Assembly (NCBI RefSeq): GCF_015645445.1
Contig: NZ_JADOGI010000063.1
Coordinates: forward strand, 1-48,182
DNA: 48,182 bases
Source: Nonomuraea cypriaca
GTDB taxonomy: Bacteria > Actinomycetota > Actinomycetes > Streptosporangiales > Streptosporangiaceae
Direction of reading: 5' to 3'
Below the pieces are notes generated by a model that ran no database searches, was not told where the DNA came from, and was given only the letters and a program-made list of their open reading frames with translations. Below are positions 1 through 8,121 of this stretch, in pieces. Made by a program: the position numbers and the translations under genes. Positions within the stretch are counted from its first letter, which is position 1. Each line of letters opens with the position of its first letter.

Positions 1-306
1 GTGGGGCTCGGGGTGGCGGGCGGGCTCGTCCCCAGCCCGTCGGCCCTGATCGTGTTGCTCGGAGCGATCGCGCTCGGCCGCACCTGGTTCGGCGTGGCGC
101 TGGTGACCGCCTACGGCGTCGGCATGGCCGCCACCCTCACCGTCACGGGCCTGCTCCTGGTCAAACTCGTCGACCGCCTGGAACGACGCGCCTCGGCCGG
201 CCGCCGCCTGGCCACCAGGATCTCGGGCCTGGCCCCCATGGGCACGGCCGCGATGGTCCTCCTCCTGGGCGCGGGCCTGGCCCTCCGCTCGGTGGCCTCC
301 CTCTGA
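1..306 (+). CDS. C-terminal part of a NicO-like nickel/cobalt transporter (cut by the window edge)
   Basis: The reading frame is open from the first base and ends at a TGA at 304-306, so the true start probably lies outside the window. The visible 101 residues hold three hydrophobic segments (about residues 5-28, 32-55 and 78-98) and a GLVPSPSALIVLLGAIALGR stretch. That pattern, with a conserved Pro-Ser-Pro loop in a membrane segment, resembles the C-terminal half of NicO/RcnA-type Ni2+/Co2+ efflux proteins of the cytoplasmic membrane. The family call rests on this short stretch. Another small multi-pass transporter is possible. Confidence 0.5.
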   Translation: MGLGVAGGLVPSPSALIVLLGAIALGRTWFGVALVTAYGVGMAATLTVTGLLLVKLVDRLERRASAGRRLATRISGLAPMGTAAMVLLLGAGLALRSVASL

Positions 307-338
307 CCCTCCAGAACCGCCGCGGAATCCGCTGAGGC

Positions 339-374
339 TATAGTCATGTCCATGACTACTCCTGGACATGACTA
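339..374 (+). promoter_or_regulatory. Probable padR promoter with overlapping operator
   Basis: A TATAGT -10-like hexamer lies at 339-344. The 11-base arm TAGTCATGTCC (341-351) is repeated as a perfect inverted copy at 364-374, with a 12-base spacer. Inside the spacer CATGACTA (351-358) makes a second, closer inverted repeat with 341-348, so there are three half sites. PadR regulators usually bind such palindromes at their own promoters. Autoregulation of the gene starting at 379 is the inference. Confidence 0.6.
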
Positions 375-378
375 GCGC

Positions 379-954
379 ATGGCGCTACGGCACGCGGTGC
401 TGGTGGCACTGCTCAACGGCGAATACAGCGGCTACCAGCTCACCAAGATCTTCGACGTGGGCGTCTCCAACTTCTGGTACGCCGCTCCCCAGCAGCTCTA
501 CGCCGAGCTGGCCAAGCTGGAGACCGACGGCCTGATCACCGGCAGGGAGGTGGTCCAGCACGGCCGCCCCAACAAGCGGGTGTTCAAGGTCACCGACGCC
601 GGACTCGCCGAGCTGGCCGCCTTCGCCGCGACGCCCGCCAGGCCCCTGCTCATCCGCGACGACCTGGTCGTCAAGGTGCACGCGGTGGACCTGGTCGACA
701 CCGCGCCCGTGATCGAGCAGCTCGGCGAACGGGCGCGGGAGGCCGCGGCCAAGCTGGAGCTGTTCGAGGACATGCTCGTCCACCTGCGCGGCGATCTGGA
801 CGAGGAGACGTTCCTGCGCCAGGGCGAGCAGGTGGGCCCCTACCTGTCCTGCCTGGCGGGATGCCGGCTGGAACGTGAGATGCACGACTGGTGCCTGCGG
901 ACCGCGCGGACGCTGAGCGAGCGCTCCGCCCGTACAGGAAGGACGACCTCATGA
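379..954 (+). CDS. PadR family transcriptional regulator
   Basis: This 191-residue protein has an N-terminal winged helix (about residues 1-85; ALLNGEYSGYQLTKIFD is the usual PadR opening, followed by a QLYAELAKLETDGLI recognition region and a wing) and a C-terminal helical part (about 95-180) typical of the PadR_C/Vir_act dimerisation region. PadR proteins are mostly repressors that respond to phenolics, drugs or other small effectors. The start at 379 lies just after the inverted repeat that probably forms its operator. Its stop overlaps the start of the SGNH hydrolase (ATGA), so the two are co-translated. The effector is unknown. Confidence 0.85.
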   Translation: MALRHAVLVALLNGEYSGYQLTKIFDVGVSNFWYAAPQQLYAELAKLETDGLITGREVVQHGRPNKRVFKVTDAGLAELAAFAATPARPLLIRDDLVVKVHAVDLVDTAPVIEQLGERAREAAAKLELFEDMLVHLRGDLDEETFLRQGEQVGPYLSCLAGCRLEREMHDWCLRTARTLSERSARTGRTTS

Positions 955-1745
955 CCTACTCGCGTTACGTCGCGCTCGGAGACAGCCAGACCGAGGGCCT
1001 CGGCGACGGCGACGACCTCAGCGGTCACCGCGGCTGGGCCGACCGCCTCGCCGAGCACCTGGACCGCGCCCACCCCGGCCTGCTCTACGCCAACCTCGCG
1101 GTCCGCGGGAGCCTGGCGCGTCACGTCCGCGCCAGGCAACTGGCCGTCGCGCTGGAGTTGCGCCCCGATCTGGCCACGGTCATGGCGGGCATGAACGACC
1201 TCACCCGCCCGGGCTTCGACGCCGCGGAGGTGGCCGAGGCGCTGGAGGACATGTACGCCGCGCTGACGACCGCGGGCGCGCACGTGCTCACCGTGACGTT
1301 TCCTGACATCGGCGGGATCATGCCCCTGGCCCGCCCGCTCCGGCCCAGGGTGCTCGACCTCAACGCCCGCATCCGCGCCGCCGCAGCCCGCCACGGGGTC
1401 ACGCTGGTGGACACGTTCCCGGTGAAGTCCGTCACGGACGCGCGGCTGTGGAGCGTCGACCGGCTGCACGCCAGTCCGGCGGGCCACGCGCTCATCGCCG
1501 CCGCCATGGCCCACGCCCTGCGCCTGCCCGGCGGCGACGACGGCTGGATGCGGCCGCTCCCGCCCCGGCCGGCGCCGGGGCCCTTGCGGACGGCGGCGAC
1601 CGAGCTGCGGTGGGTCGCCATGTTCCTGGGTCCGTGGATCGGCCGCCGCCTGCGCGGCCGCTCCTCGGGCGACGGCCGCACCGCCAAGCGGCCCGAGCTC
1701 ACGCCATGGGCTCAGCCGGCCTCCGGCAGGTCGCCGGCGTCCTGA
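951..1745 (+). CDS. SGNH/GDSL-family hydrolase
   Basis: This 264-residue protein starts at the ATG overlapping the PadR stop. An upstream in-frame start at 891 would lie wholly inside padR and is unlikely. The block I motif GDSQTEG (about residues 9-15) carries the nucleophile Ser, GMNDL (about 81-85) is block III with the oxyanion Asn, and DRLHASPAGH (about 170-179) is block V with the catalytic Asp and His. No signal peptide is visible, so it is probably cytosolic. Such enzymes cleave esters or acyl groups. The last 70 residues are Arg/Pro-rich and poorly conserved. Coupling to PadR suggests it is induced by the PadR ligand. Confidence 0.85.
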   Translation: MTYSRYVALGDSQTEGLGDGDDLSGHRGWADRLAEHLDRAHPGLLYANLAVRGSLARHVRARQLAVALELRPDLATVMAGMNDLTRPGFDAAEVAEALEDMYAALTTAGAHVLTVTFPDIGGIMPLARPLRPRVLDLNARIRAAAARHGVTLVDTFPVKSVTDARLWSVDRLHASPAGHALIAAAMAHALRLPGGDDGWMRPLPPRPAPGPLRTAATELRWVAMFLGPWIGRRLRGRSSGDGRTAKRPELTPWAQPASGRSPAS

Positions 1746-1764
1746 GACGCTGGCGGCGGCCGTC

Positions 1765-2730
1765 CTACGACGGTGGCTTGCTCAGCAGTGTGTCGAGGAA
1801 GAGCTTGCGGTAGCGGAGAGCGTCGACGCCGAGCGCGACGTCGATGCTCCGCGAGGGACCGGCCAGCCCGTGGGCCTCGTCCTCCCCGGGGAGCACCCGC
1901 CGGTCCACCAGCGTCTGCCCCCGGCTGAGCCCGGGAGCGAGCTCCACGCACACCGGCAGCCGCTCCGTGGTCAGCCCTTCAGGGTCGGCCACCGCGCACA
2001 GCGCGCCGGCGTCCCCGAGCAGCCCGGCGCCGTCCACCCTCGGGTCCGCCCCGCACAGGGCGATCTGGTGCCGCAGCAGAGCGCCCGCCAGCCGGCTGCC
2101 GGGCTCCTCGTGCCCGATCAGGTCCGCGCACGTGGGCGCGTCCACGGAGACGTGGTAGAAGACGTCCAGCCCGTACATCGTCAGCGGCACCTCCGCGTCC
2201 ACCACGATCGCGGTCGCCTCCGGGTCGTGCCACACGTTGAACTCCGCGACCGGGGTGGCGTTGCCCGTCGAGGCGCTGCCTCCCATGAAGACCAGCCGCT
2301 CGATGTTGCCCGCGACCTCCGGGTAGACCCGCAGCAGCAGGGCCAGGTTGGTCAGCGGCGCCAGACCCACCACGACGACGGGCTCGGGCGCGCCGAGGAT
2401 GGCGTTGCGCAGTAACTCCACGGCCGGCATCCCGGCCGGCCGCCGGGCCGAGGTGGGCAGCCCGAGGTCGGCGAGCCCGTCGGCGCCGTGGATGTGACCC
2501 GCGTCGCGGGCCGGCCCGATGAGCGGCCGCACGGCCCCGGCGCTCACCGGCACGTCCGGCGCGCCCGCCGCGTCCAGGACCTTGAGGGTGTTGGCGACCA
2601 CCTGATCGACGCCGGTGTTGCCGGCCACGCACGTCACCGCGCGCAGCCGCAGCTCCGGGTGACGCACGGCGAAGAGGATGGCCAGCGCGTCGTCCACGCC
2701 GGTGTCTACGTCAAGAATCAGGTCCTTCAT
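1765..2730 (-). CDS. Nucleoside hydrolase (inosine/uridine-preferring family)
   Basis: This 321-residue protein opens with the calcium-binding signature DVDTGVDDALA (about residues 7-17) of nucleoside hydrolases, which cleave the N-glycosidic bond of ribonucleosides to free base and ribose in purine/pyrimidine salvage. EFNVWHDPEA (about 163-172) matches the substrate-ribose region of the family, and VVGLAPLTNLA (about 119-129) is also typical. The length is normal. The ATG at 2730 has an AAGGAA ribosome site four bases upstream. It is convergent with the SGNH hydrolase gene, about 20 bases apart. Substrate preference cannot be read from the sequence. Confidence 0.88.
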   Translation of the reverse strand: MKDLILDVDTGVDDALAILFAVRHPELRLRAVTCVAGNTGVDQVVANTLKVLDAAGAPDVPVSAGAVRPLIGPARDAGHIHGADGLADLGLPTSARRPAGMPAVELLRNAILGAPEPVVVVGLAPLTNLALLLRVYPEVAGNIERLVFMGGSASTGNATPVAEFNVWHDPEATAIVVDAEVPLTMYGLDVFYHVSVDAPTCADLIGHEEPGSRLAGALLRHQIALCGADPRVDGAGLLGDAGALCAVADPEGLTTERLPVCVELAPGLSRGQTLVDRRVLPGEDEAHGLAGPSRSIDVALGVDALRYRKLFLDTLLSKPPS

Positions 2731-2758
2731 CCCGTTCCTTCGATGCCGTACCGGCCGT

Positions 2759-3529
2759 TCAGCCGGACTGTGGAGGTCGTCCCGGAAGTCGGCGCCGGGT
2801 GGAAGGCAGGTCGTGGCGCCCGGAGAGGAACTCCTGGAAGGCGATCTTGACCTTGATCACCGGTCGCCGCCACCGCTCCTCCCGGTGGACGGCCCTGGCC
2901 ATCTTGCGCGGGGATCGCCTGGCGAAGAACCAGTAGGCCCACGGCGAGCCGGGACGCGCGAGGCGTACCGCGCCGACCACGAGCATGGGCGGGATGAACA
3001 GGCCCGCCATCCCTGTCCAGATCTTGCCCTTGAGCAGCGTGATGACGGCAAGCGCCAGATTGGCCACGATCAACGCGGCGGGAGTGATCGGGGTGCCGTA
3101 GTCCCAGGTCAGCGGACGCAGTCCGATGAGCAGGAGGCCGGTGACGGCGACCGCGATGAAGACCGCGTCGACCGAGGTGCGCCCCTCCTCCTCCCAGTAG
3201 ACGTCGTGCAGGTGCAGGATCAGCGCGAACTCGTCCAGCACCAGGGCCGAGCCCAAACCGAAGACGCAGGCCGCGACGGCGTAGCCGGCCTGCGAGGCGT
3301 CCGAGACGATCAGCCCCATGACACCGCCGATCATCATCAGCACCACGCCGAAGACGACGTGGTGGATGTGCATCTCACCCACGTTCATGTTGCGGAACCA
3401 GCCCACCTTGGCCCTGATCAGGCGGACGTTGATGCGGGTGGCGATGAACGCCACGATGAGCGTGACGAAGTAACAGAACAGCGGCAGCCGTCCCGTGGCG
3501 ACGATGTTGTGCTGGAACCAGATCCCCAT
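2759..3529 (-). CDS. Uncharacterised integral membrane protein
   Basis: This 256-residue protein has about six hydrophobic segments (near residues 14-32, 54-75, 80-100, 120-140, 150-168 and 172-190). After the first, a basic loop leads to MHIHHVVFGVVLMMIGG, a His-rich start of the second membrane segment. A WEEEG acidic loop follows. The C-terminal 60 residues are strongly basic and would lie in the cytosol. I do not recognise a functional family. It may be co-transcribed with the nucleoside hydrolase gene 28 bases downstream. No function is inferred. Confidence 0.65.
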   Translation of the reverse strand: MGIWFQHNIVATGRLPLFCYFVTLIVAFIATRINVRLIRAKVGWFRNMNVGEMHIHHVVFGVVLMMIGGVMGLIVSDASQAGYAVAACVFGLGSALVLDEFALILHLHDVYWEEEGRTSVDAVFIAVAVTGLLLIGLRPLTWDYGTPITPAALIVANLALAVITLLKGKIWTGMAGLFIPPMLVVGAVRLARPGSPWAYWFFARRSPRKMARAVHREERWRRPVIKVKIAFQEFLSGRHDLPSTRRRLPGRPPQSG

Positions 3530-3588
3530 GAGCCTAATGCTGATGGTACGAGCCCATCTGAGCCCTTAGCGCGTATCGCCGGTACGTG

Positions 3589-4335
3589 TCACGACAGGAA
3601 CGCCCGTAGGAGGGCGGCCGTGCCCTCCAGGTGCTCGGTCACCGCCCGGCGGGCCGCGTCCGGGTCGCCGGCGAGGATGGCGTCCACGATGGCCCGGTGT
3701 TGGCCGGCGGCGTGGTCCAGGTTGACCTGCAGCATGGGGATGGCGTTCAGCAGGTCGCTGACCCTCGAACGCGCGTCCGCGCACGTCGTGGCGAGCAGCG
3801 TCGAGCCGGTCAGCTCGGCGATGGACAGGTGGAAGGCCGTGTCGAGCCGCCGGTAGTCCTCGAGTCCGGCCGCGTTCAGCTCGGTCAGCCTGCGGAGGAG
3901 CACGACCCGCTGTTCGTCCGCGAGGCCGGCGGCCGCCAGCACCTGGGCCGCGCCGCACTCCACCGCCAGCCGGAAGGTGAGCGCTTCCGACAGCTCGGCC
4001 ATGCCCATTTCGGTCACGGCCTGGCGCAGGTCGCCGGCGTCAGGCTCGGGCGGCGCGTAGGTGACGAACGCCCCGCCGTAGCGCCCGCGACGTACGTCGA
4101 GGTAGCCCGCGTCGGACAGGGCGCGGATGGCCTCGCGCAGGGTGACCCTGCTGATGCCGAGCTGAACGGCCAGCTCGCGCTCCGGCGGCAGCTTGTCCCC
4201 AGGCGCGACCACGCCCAGCTTGATCGCCTGAAGCAGGCGTTCCACCGTCTCCTCGAAGGCGTTGCCGGCCCGTACAGGGCGCAACACCGTCATCAAACGC
4301 GCCGACTTGTCCAACGTGTCCTCAGGTCTTGACAA
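3589..4335 (-). CDS. FadR-type GntR family regulator (FCD domain)
   Basis: An N-terminal winged helix (about residues 28-95; PPERELAVQLGISRVTLREA is the classic GntR recognition helix region) is followed by an all-helical FCD effector domain (about 105-240). The FCD domain has the metal-binding pattern of Asp/His residues seen in TAFHLSIAEL and QHRAIVDAI. It faces the gamma-glutamylation operon across an 80-base divergent promoter region, so it probably controls that operon in response to an amine or a gamma-glutamyl intermediate. The start is uncertain: TTG at 4335 is used, but TTG at 4314 has a GAGGA site four bases upstream. Confidence 0.82.
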   Translation of the reverse strand: MSRPEDTLDKSARLMTVLRPVRAGNAFEETVERLLQAIKLGVVAPGDKLPPERELAVQLGISRVTLREAIRALSDAGYLDVRRGRYGGAFVTYAPPEPDAGDLRQAVTEMGMAELSEALTFRLAVECGAAQVLAAAGLADEQRVVLLRRLTELNAAGLEDYRRLDTAFHLSIAELTGSTLLATTCADARSRVSDLLNAIPMLQVNLDHAAGQHRAIVDAILAGDPDAARRAVTEHLEGTAALLRAFLS

Positions 4336-4370
4336 GCGATCCCGCCATGCACATCAATGGTCTGAGACTA
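4329..4370. promoter_or_regulatory. Divergent promoter region with candidate FadR-type operator
   Basis: TTGACA at 4329-4334 is a perfect -35 match on the plus strand, though the -10 about 17-18 bases on is weak (ATCAAT). The 13-base TGGTCTGAGACTA at 4358-4370 contains the perfect palindrome GTCTGAGAC. Its spacing resembles the short GT...AC palindromes bound by FadR-subfamily GntR proteins. The element lies between the regulator and the ligase gene it probably controls. Function is inferred. Confidence 0.4.
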
Positions 4371-4416
4371 GCCCAATCAACGGGAAAGCGCGTCAGCCAG
4401 ATCGGAGCGACGTCAC

Positions 4417-5775
4417 GTGGCAGAAGGGTTCCTGACCGTCGGCGAGTTGCGCGACGAGGTGACGGCCGGGCGCATCGACACCGTTCTCCTCGCCATCGCC
4501 GACATGCAGGGCAGGTTGCAGGGCAAGAGGCTGTCCGCGCGCTATTTTCTCGACGAGGTGCTGCACCACGGTTCCGAGGGGTGCAACTACCTGCTCGCGG
4601 TCGACGTGGACATGAACACGGTCTCGGGGTACGCCATGTCGTCCTGGGACCGCGGCTACGGCGACTTCGTGATGAAACCGGACCTCGGGACGCTGCGCAG
4701 GGTGCCGTGGCAGGAGGGGACCGCGATGCTGATGGCCGACCTGGCCTGGGAGGACGGCGCCGACGTGGCCGCCTCGCCGCGCCAGATCCTGCGCCGCCAG
4801 CTCGCCCGCCTCGCCGACCGGGGCCTGGCCGCGTACGTGGGCACGGAGTTGGAGTTCGTCGTCTACGAGGACAGCTACGAGGACGCGTGGAAGCGGGCAT
4901 ATCGCGATTTGTCGCCCGCCAACCTTTATAACGTCGACTATTCGCTGCTGGGCACGGCCCGCGTCGAGCCGCTCCTGCGCCGGATCAGGCGCGGGATGGA
5001 GGGCGCGGGCATGTACGTCGAGTCCGCCAAGGGCGAATGCAACCTGGGCCAGCACGAGATCGCCTTCCGCTACGACGAGGCGCTGAAGACCTGCGACAAC
5101 CACGCCGTCTACAAGAACGGCGCCAAGGAGATCGCCGCCCAGGAGGGCAAATCGATCACCTTCATGGCCAAGCCGAACCAGCGCGAGGGGAACTCGTGCC
5201 ACATCCACATCTCGCTCCGGAGCCTCGACGGCGACCCCGTGATGGCGGGGCCGGAGTCATACGGTCTGTCGCGGCTCGGCGCCCACTTCATCGCCGGGCA
5301 ACTGGCCTGCCTGCGCGAGCTCACCCTCCTGTACGCCCCCAACATCAACTCCTACAAGCGCTACGCCCCAGGCAGCTTCGCGCCGACGGCCGTCAAGTGG
5401 GGCGTCGACAACCGCACCTGCGCGCTCAGGCTCGTCGGCCACGGCCACTCGCTGCGGGTGGAGAACCGGGTGCCGGGCGGCGACGTGAACCCGTACCTCG
5501 CGGTGGCCGCGCTCGTCACGGCCGGGCTGCACGGCATCGACGCGGAGCTGTCGTTGGGGGGCGCCTTCGAGGGCAACGCCTACGACTCCGGCGCCGAGAC
5601 CGTGCCGCACACGCTGCGGGACGCGCTGGCGCTGTTCGAGGGGTCGAAGCTGGCGCGCGAGTCGTTCGGGGATGACGTGGTCGAGCACTACGCGAACAAC
5701 GCGAGGGTGGAGCTGGCCGCGTTCGACTCGGCGGTGACGGATTGGGAGATGTTCCGTGGATTCGAGCGGATGTGA
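4417..5775 (+). CDS. Glutamine synthetase-like gamma-glutamyl-amine ligase
   Basis: A 452-residue type I glutamine synthetase fold: an N-terminal beta-grasp domain (about 1-105) and a C-terminal catalytic domain with GTELEFVVY (metal-ligand Glu), the NQREGNSCHIHISL His region, and NRTCALRLV/ENRVPGGDVNPYLA ATP-site motifs. Neighbours (FadR regulator, aldehyde dehydrogenase, gamma-glutamyl hydrolase) point to ATP-dependent gamma-glutamylation of an amine, as in PuuA or Streptomyces GlnA3/GlnA4, rather than ammonia assimilation. The substrate could be a polyamine or ethanolamine. GTG start at 4417. The next gene begins three bases after its stop. Confidence 0.82.
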   Translation: MAEGFLTVGELRDEVTAGRIDTVLLAIADMQGRLQGKRLSARYFLDEVLHHGSEGCNYLLAVDVDMNTVSGYAMSSWDRGYGDFVMKPDLGTLRRVPWQEGTAMLMADLAWEDGADVAASPRQILRRQLARLADRGLAAYVGTELEFVVYEDSYEDAWKRAYRDLSPANLYNVDYSLLGTARVEPLLRRIRRGMEGAGMYVESAKGECNLGQHEIAFRYDEALKTCDNHAVYKNGAKEIAAQEGKSITFMAKPNQREGNSCHIHISLRSLDGDPVMAGPESYGLSRLGAHFIAGQLACLRELTLLYAPNINSYKRYAPGSFAPTAVKWGVDNRTCALRLVGHGHSLRVENRVPGGDVNPYLAVAALVTAGLHGIDAELSLGGAFEGNAYDSGAETVPHTLRDALALFEGSKLARESFGDDVVEHYANNARVELAAFDSAVTDWEMFRGFERM

Positions 5776-5778
5776 CGT

Positions 5779-7122
5779 ATGAAGATCGTTAATCCGGCGA
5801 CCGAGGACGTGCTGGCCGAGGTGGAGCCAGCCGACGCGGCCGAGATCGACCGGGCCGTGGAGCGTGCCAGGAAGGCGTACGCGAGCTGGCGGGAGGTGTC
5901 GCCCGGTGACCGGGCGCGGCTGCTGCGCAGGTTCGCCGGCCTGGTGGACGAGCACGGCGCCGAGCTGGCCGGGCTGGAGCTGGCCAACGCCGGACACCCG
6001 ATCGGCACCGCCCGCTGGGAGGCCGGCGCCGTACGCGACGTGCTGCACTTCTACGCGGCCGCGCCCGAGCGCAACCACGGCAAGCAGATCCCGGTGGCGG
6101 GCGGCGTGGACATCACGTTCCAGGAGCCGCTGGGCGTCGTGGGCGTCATCGTGCCGTGGAACTTCCCCATGCTCATCATGTCGTGGGGCATGGCCCCCGC
6201 GCTGGCGGCCGGTAACACGGTGATCGTCAAGCCGGCGGAATGGACCCCGCTGACCGCGCTGAGGCTGGCCGAGCTGGCCTTGGCGGCGGGCCTCCCCGAG
6301 GGGGTGCTCCAGGTGCTGCCTGGAGCAGGGGAGGTCGCGGGGGCCCGGCTGGTCGAGCATCCGGACGTGGCCAAGATCGTGTTCACCGGCTCGACCGAGG
6401 TGGGCAAGGAGATCGCCGCCAAGGCGGCGTCCCACGTCAAACGGATCACCCTCGAACTAGGCGGCAAATCCGCAAATATCGTCTTTGCGGACTCAGATCT
6501 CGAAAAAGCGGCAAAAACCGCTCCTTATGCTGTTTTCGACAACGCGGGGCAGGACTGCTGCGCCCGGTCCCGGGTGCTCGTCCAGGCCAGCGTGTACGAC
6601 GAGTTCATGGAACGCCTCGCGGGCGCCGTACGCGCCGTCAAGGTCGGCGACCCGCGCGACGAGAGCACCGAGATGGGCCCGCTGATCAGCCAGGAGCACC
6701 TCGCCCGGGTGCGCGGCTTCGTGACGGACACCCCCTACCTGCAGGGATCCTGTCCGCAGGGCAAGGGCTACTGGTTCCCGCCGACCGTGCTGACCCCGGA
6801 CGTCACCGACCGCGCGTTCACCGAGGAGATCTTCGGCCCGGTGGTGTCGGTGGTGCCGTTCGAGGACGAGGCGGAGGCCGTACGCATCGCCAACGACACC
6901 CCCTACGGCCTGAGCGGCTCCATCTGGACCCGTGACGTGGGGCGGGCGCTGCGCGTGGCCAGGGCGGTCGAATCGGGCGCGCTCTCGGTGAACTCACACT
7001 CGTCGGTGCGCTACTGGACCCCGTTCGGAGGCTTCAAACAATCCGGCCTCGGCCGAGAACTCGGCCCCGACGCCCTCGCGGCGTTCACTGAGACCAAGAA
7101 CGTTTTTATCAGCACGGAGTGA
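5779..7122 (+). CDS. NAD(P)-dependent aldehyde dehydrogenase
   Basis: A 447-residue aldehyde dehydrogenase with VPWNFP (cofactor and oxyanion region), FTGSTEVG (nucleotide-binding turn), ELGGK with general base Glu226, and NAGQDCC with probable nucleophile Cys260. PFGGFKQSGLGRE is the C-terminal signature. It is somewhat shorter than the usual 475-500 residues: the segment before GKGYWFPPTV is trimmed. In a gamma-glutamylation pathway it would oxidise the gamma-glutamyl aldehyde to the acid (PuuC role). Its last four codons and stop lie within the first copy of the 91-bp repeat that follows. Confidence 0.88.
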   Translation: MKIVNPATEDVLAEVEPADAAEIDRAVERARKAYASWREVSPGDRARLLRRFAGLVDEHGAELAGLELANAGHPIGTARWEAGAVRDVLHFYAAAPERNHGKQIPVAGGVDITFQEPLGVVGVIVPWNFPMLIMSWGMAPALAAGNTVIVKPAEWTPLTALRLAELALAAGLPEGVLQVLPGAGEVAGARLVEHPDVAKIVFTGSTEVGKEIAAKAASHVKRITLELGGKSANIVFADSDLEKAAKTAPYAVFDNAGQDCCARSRVLVQASVYDEFMERLAGAVRAVKVGDPRDESTEMGPLISQEHLARVRGFVTDTPYLQGSCPQGKGYWFPPTVLTPDVTDRAFTEEIFGPVVSVVPFEDEAEAVRIANDTPYGLSGSIWTRDVGRALRVARAVESGALSVNSHSSVRYWTPFGGFKQSGLGRELGPDALAAFTETKNVFISTE

Positions 7123-7342
7123 ACCCGACGCAGTGAGCGGAGTGAAGGGCTGAGGCACGAAGCACTTCGCGCAGCGAATGAGGAGCGGTGAACGACCAAT
7201 CAGCACGGAGTGAACCCGACGCAGTGAGCGGAGTGAAGGGCTGAGGCACGAAGCACTTCGCGCAGCGAATGAGGAGCGGTGAACGACCAATCAGCACGGA
7301 GTGAACCCGACGCAGTGAGCGACCAATCAGCAGGGAGTGACG
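7110..7342 (+). repeat. 91-bp tandem repeat splitting the gamma-glutamylation operon
   Basis: Units begin with CAGCACGGAGTGA at 7110 and 7201 (two full identical copies, period 91). A third copy starts at 7292 but is cut to 36 bases by an internal deletion, and a final partial copy starts at 7328 with one C-to-G change (CAGCAGGGAGTGA). Each full unit contains a near-perfect hairpin (GCACGAAG/CTTCGCGC, loop CA). The aldehyde dehydrogenase stop codon lies in copy 1, and the SDR start lies six bases after the last partial copy. No spacers, so not CRISPR. Confidence 0.95.
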
Positions 7343-7347
7343 TATAA

Positions 7348-8112
7348 ATGCGGCGGTTGCAGGATCGCGTGGCTGTGGTGACGGGGGCCGGTAGTGGGAT
7401 CGGGCTGGCCACGGTGCGGAGGTTCGCTGAGGAGGGGGCGAAGGTCGTCTGTGTGGACATCGACGAGGAGACGGGGGTCAAGGCGGCGGGCGAGGTCGGC
7501 GGGCTGTTCGTCAAGGCCGACGTGACCAGTGAGGACGACGTCGTCAGGATGTTCGGGACGGCGTACGAGACCTACGGAAGCGTGGACGTCGCCTTCAACA
7601 ACGCCGGCATCTCGCCGCCCGACGACGACTCGATCCTGGAGACCGGCATCGACGCCTGGCGCCGCGTCCAGGAGGTCAACCTGACCAGCGTCTACCTGTG
7701 CTGCAAGCACGCCATCCCGTACATGCGGCGCCAGGGCAAGGGCTCGATCGTCAACACCGCGTCGTTCGTGGCCGTCATGGGGTCGGCGACGTCGCAGATC
7801 TCCTACACCGCCTCCAAGGGCGGGGTGCTGGCGATGTCGCGCGAGCTGGGCGTCCAGTTCGCGCGGGAGGGCATCAGGGTGAACGCCCTGTGCCCCGGCC
7901 CGGTGAACACGCCCCTGCTGCGGGAGTTGTTCGCCAAGGACCCGGAACGCGCGCAGCGGCGGCTCGTCCACGTCCCCGTGGGCCGCTTCGCCGAGGCGTC
8001 CGAGATCGCGGCGGCGGTGGCGTTCCTGGCCAGCGATGACGCGTCGTTCATCACCGGGGCCGAGTTCCTGGTGGACGGCGGCATCTCCGGCGCCTACGTC
8101 ACCCCGCTGTAG
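7348..8112 (+). CDS. SDR family NAD(P)-dependent oxidoreductase
   Basis: A classical 254-residue short-chain dehydrogenase: TGAGSGIG (residues 12-19) binds the cofactor, NNAG (about 84-87) follows strand 4, and the catalytic set is Ser139, Tyr153 and Lys157 (YTASK). An Asp (VDID, about 37-39) after strand 2 favours NAD over NADP. In the usual Puu pathway the step after ligation is catalysed by the flavin oxidase PuuB. None is present here, so this enzyme could oxidise an alcohol such as gamma-glutamyl-ethanolamine, or act on another intermediate. This role is an inference from position. Confidence 0.85.
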   Translation: MRRLQDRVAVVTGAGSGIGLATVRRFAEEGAKVVCVDIDEETGVKAAGEVGGLFVKADVTSEDDVVRMFGTAYETYGSVDVAFNNAGISPPDDDSILETGIDAWRRVQEVNLTSVYLCCKHAIPYMRRQGKGSIVNTASFVAVMGSATSQISYTASKGGVLAMSRELGVQFAREGIRVNALCPGPVNTPLLRELFAKDPERAQRRLVHVPVGRFAEASEIAAAVAFLASDDASFITGAEFLVDGGISGAYVTPL

Positions 8113-8121
8113 GAGGCGAAC

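Noticed and set aside
2678..3856. 392-codon open frame antisense to the membrane protein and FadR genes
   Set aside because: Charged low-complexity product spanning two real genes; no ribosome site or domain.
7110..7342. Possible CRISPR array
   Set aside because: The 91-bp units directly abut and are identical, with no unique spacers and no cas genes.
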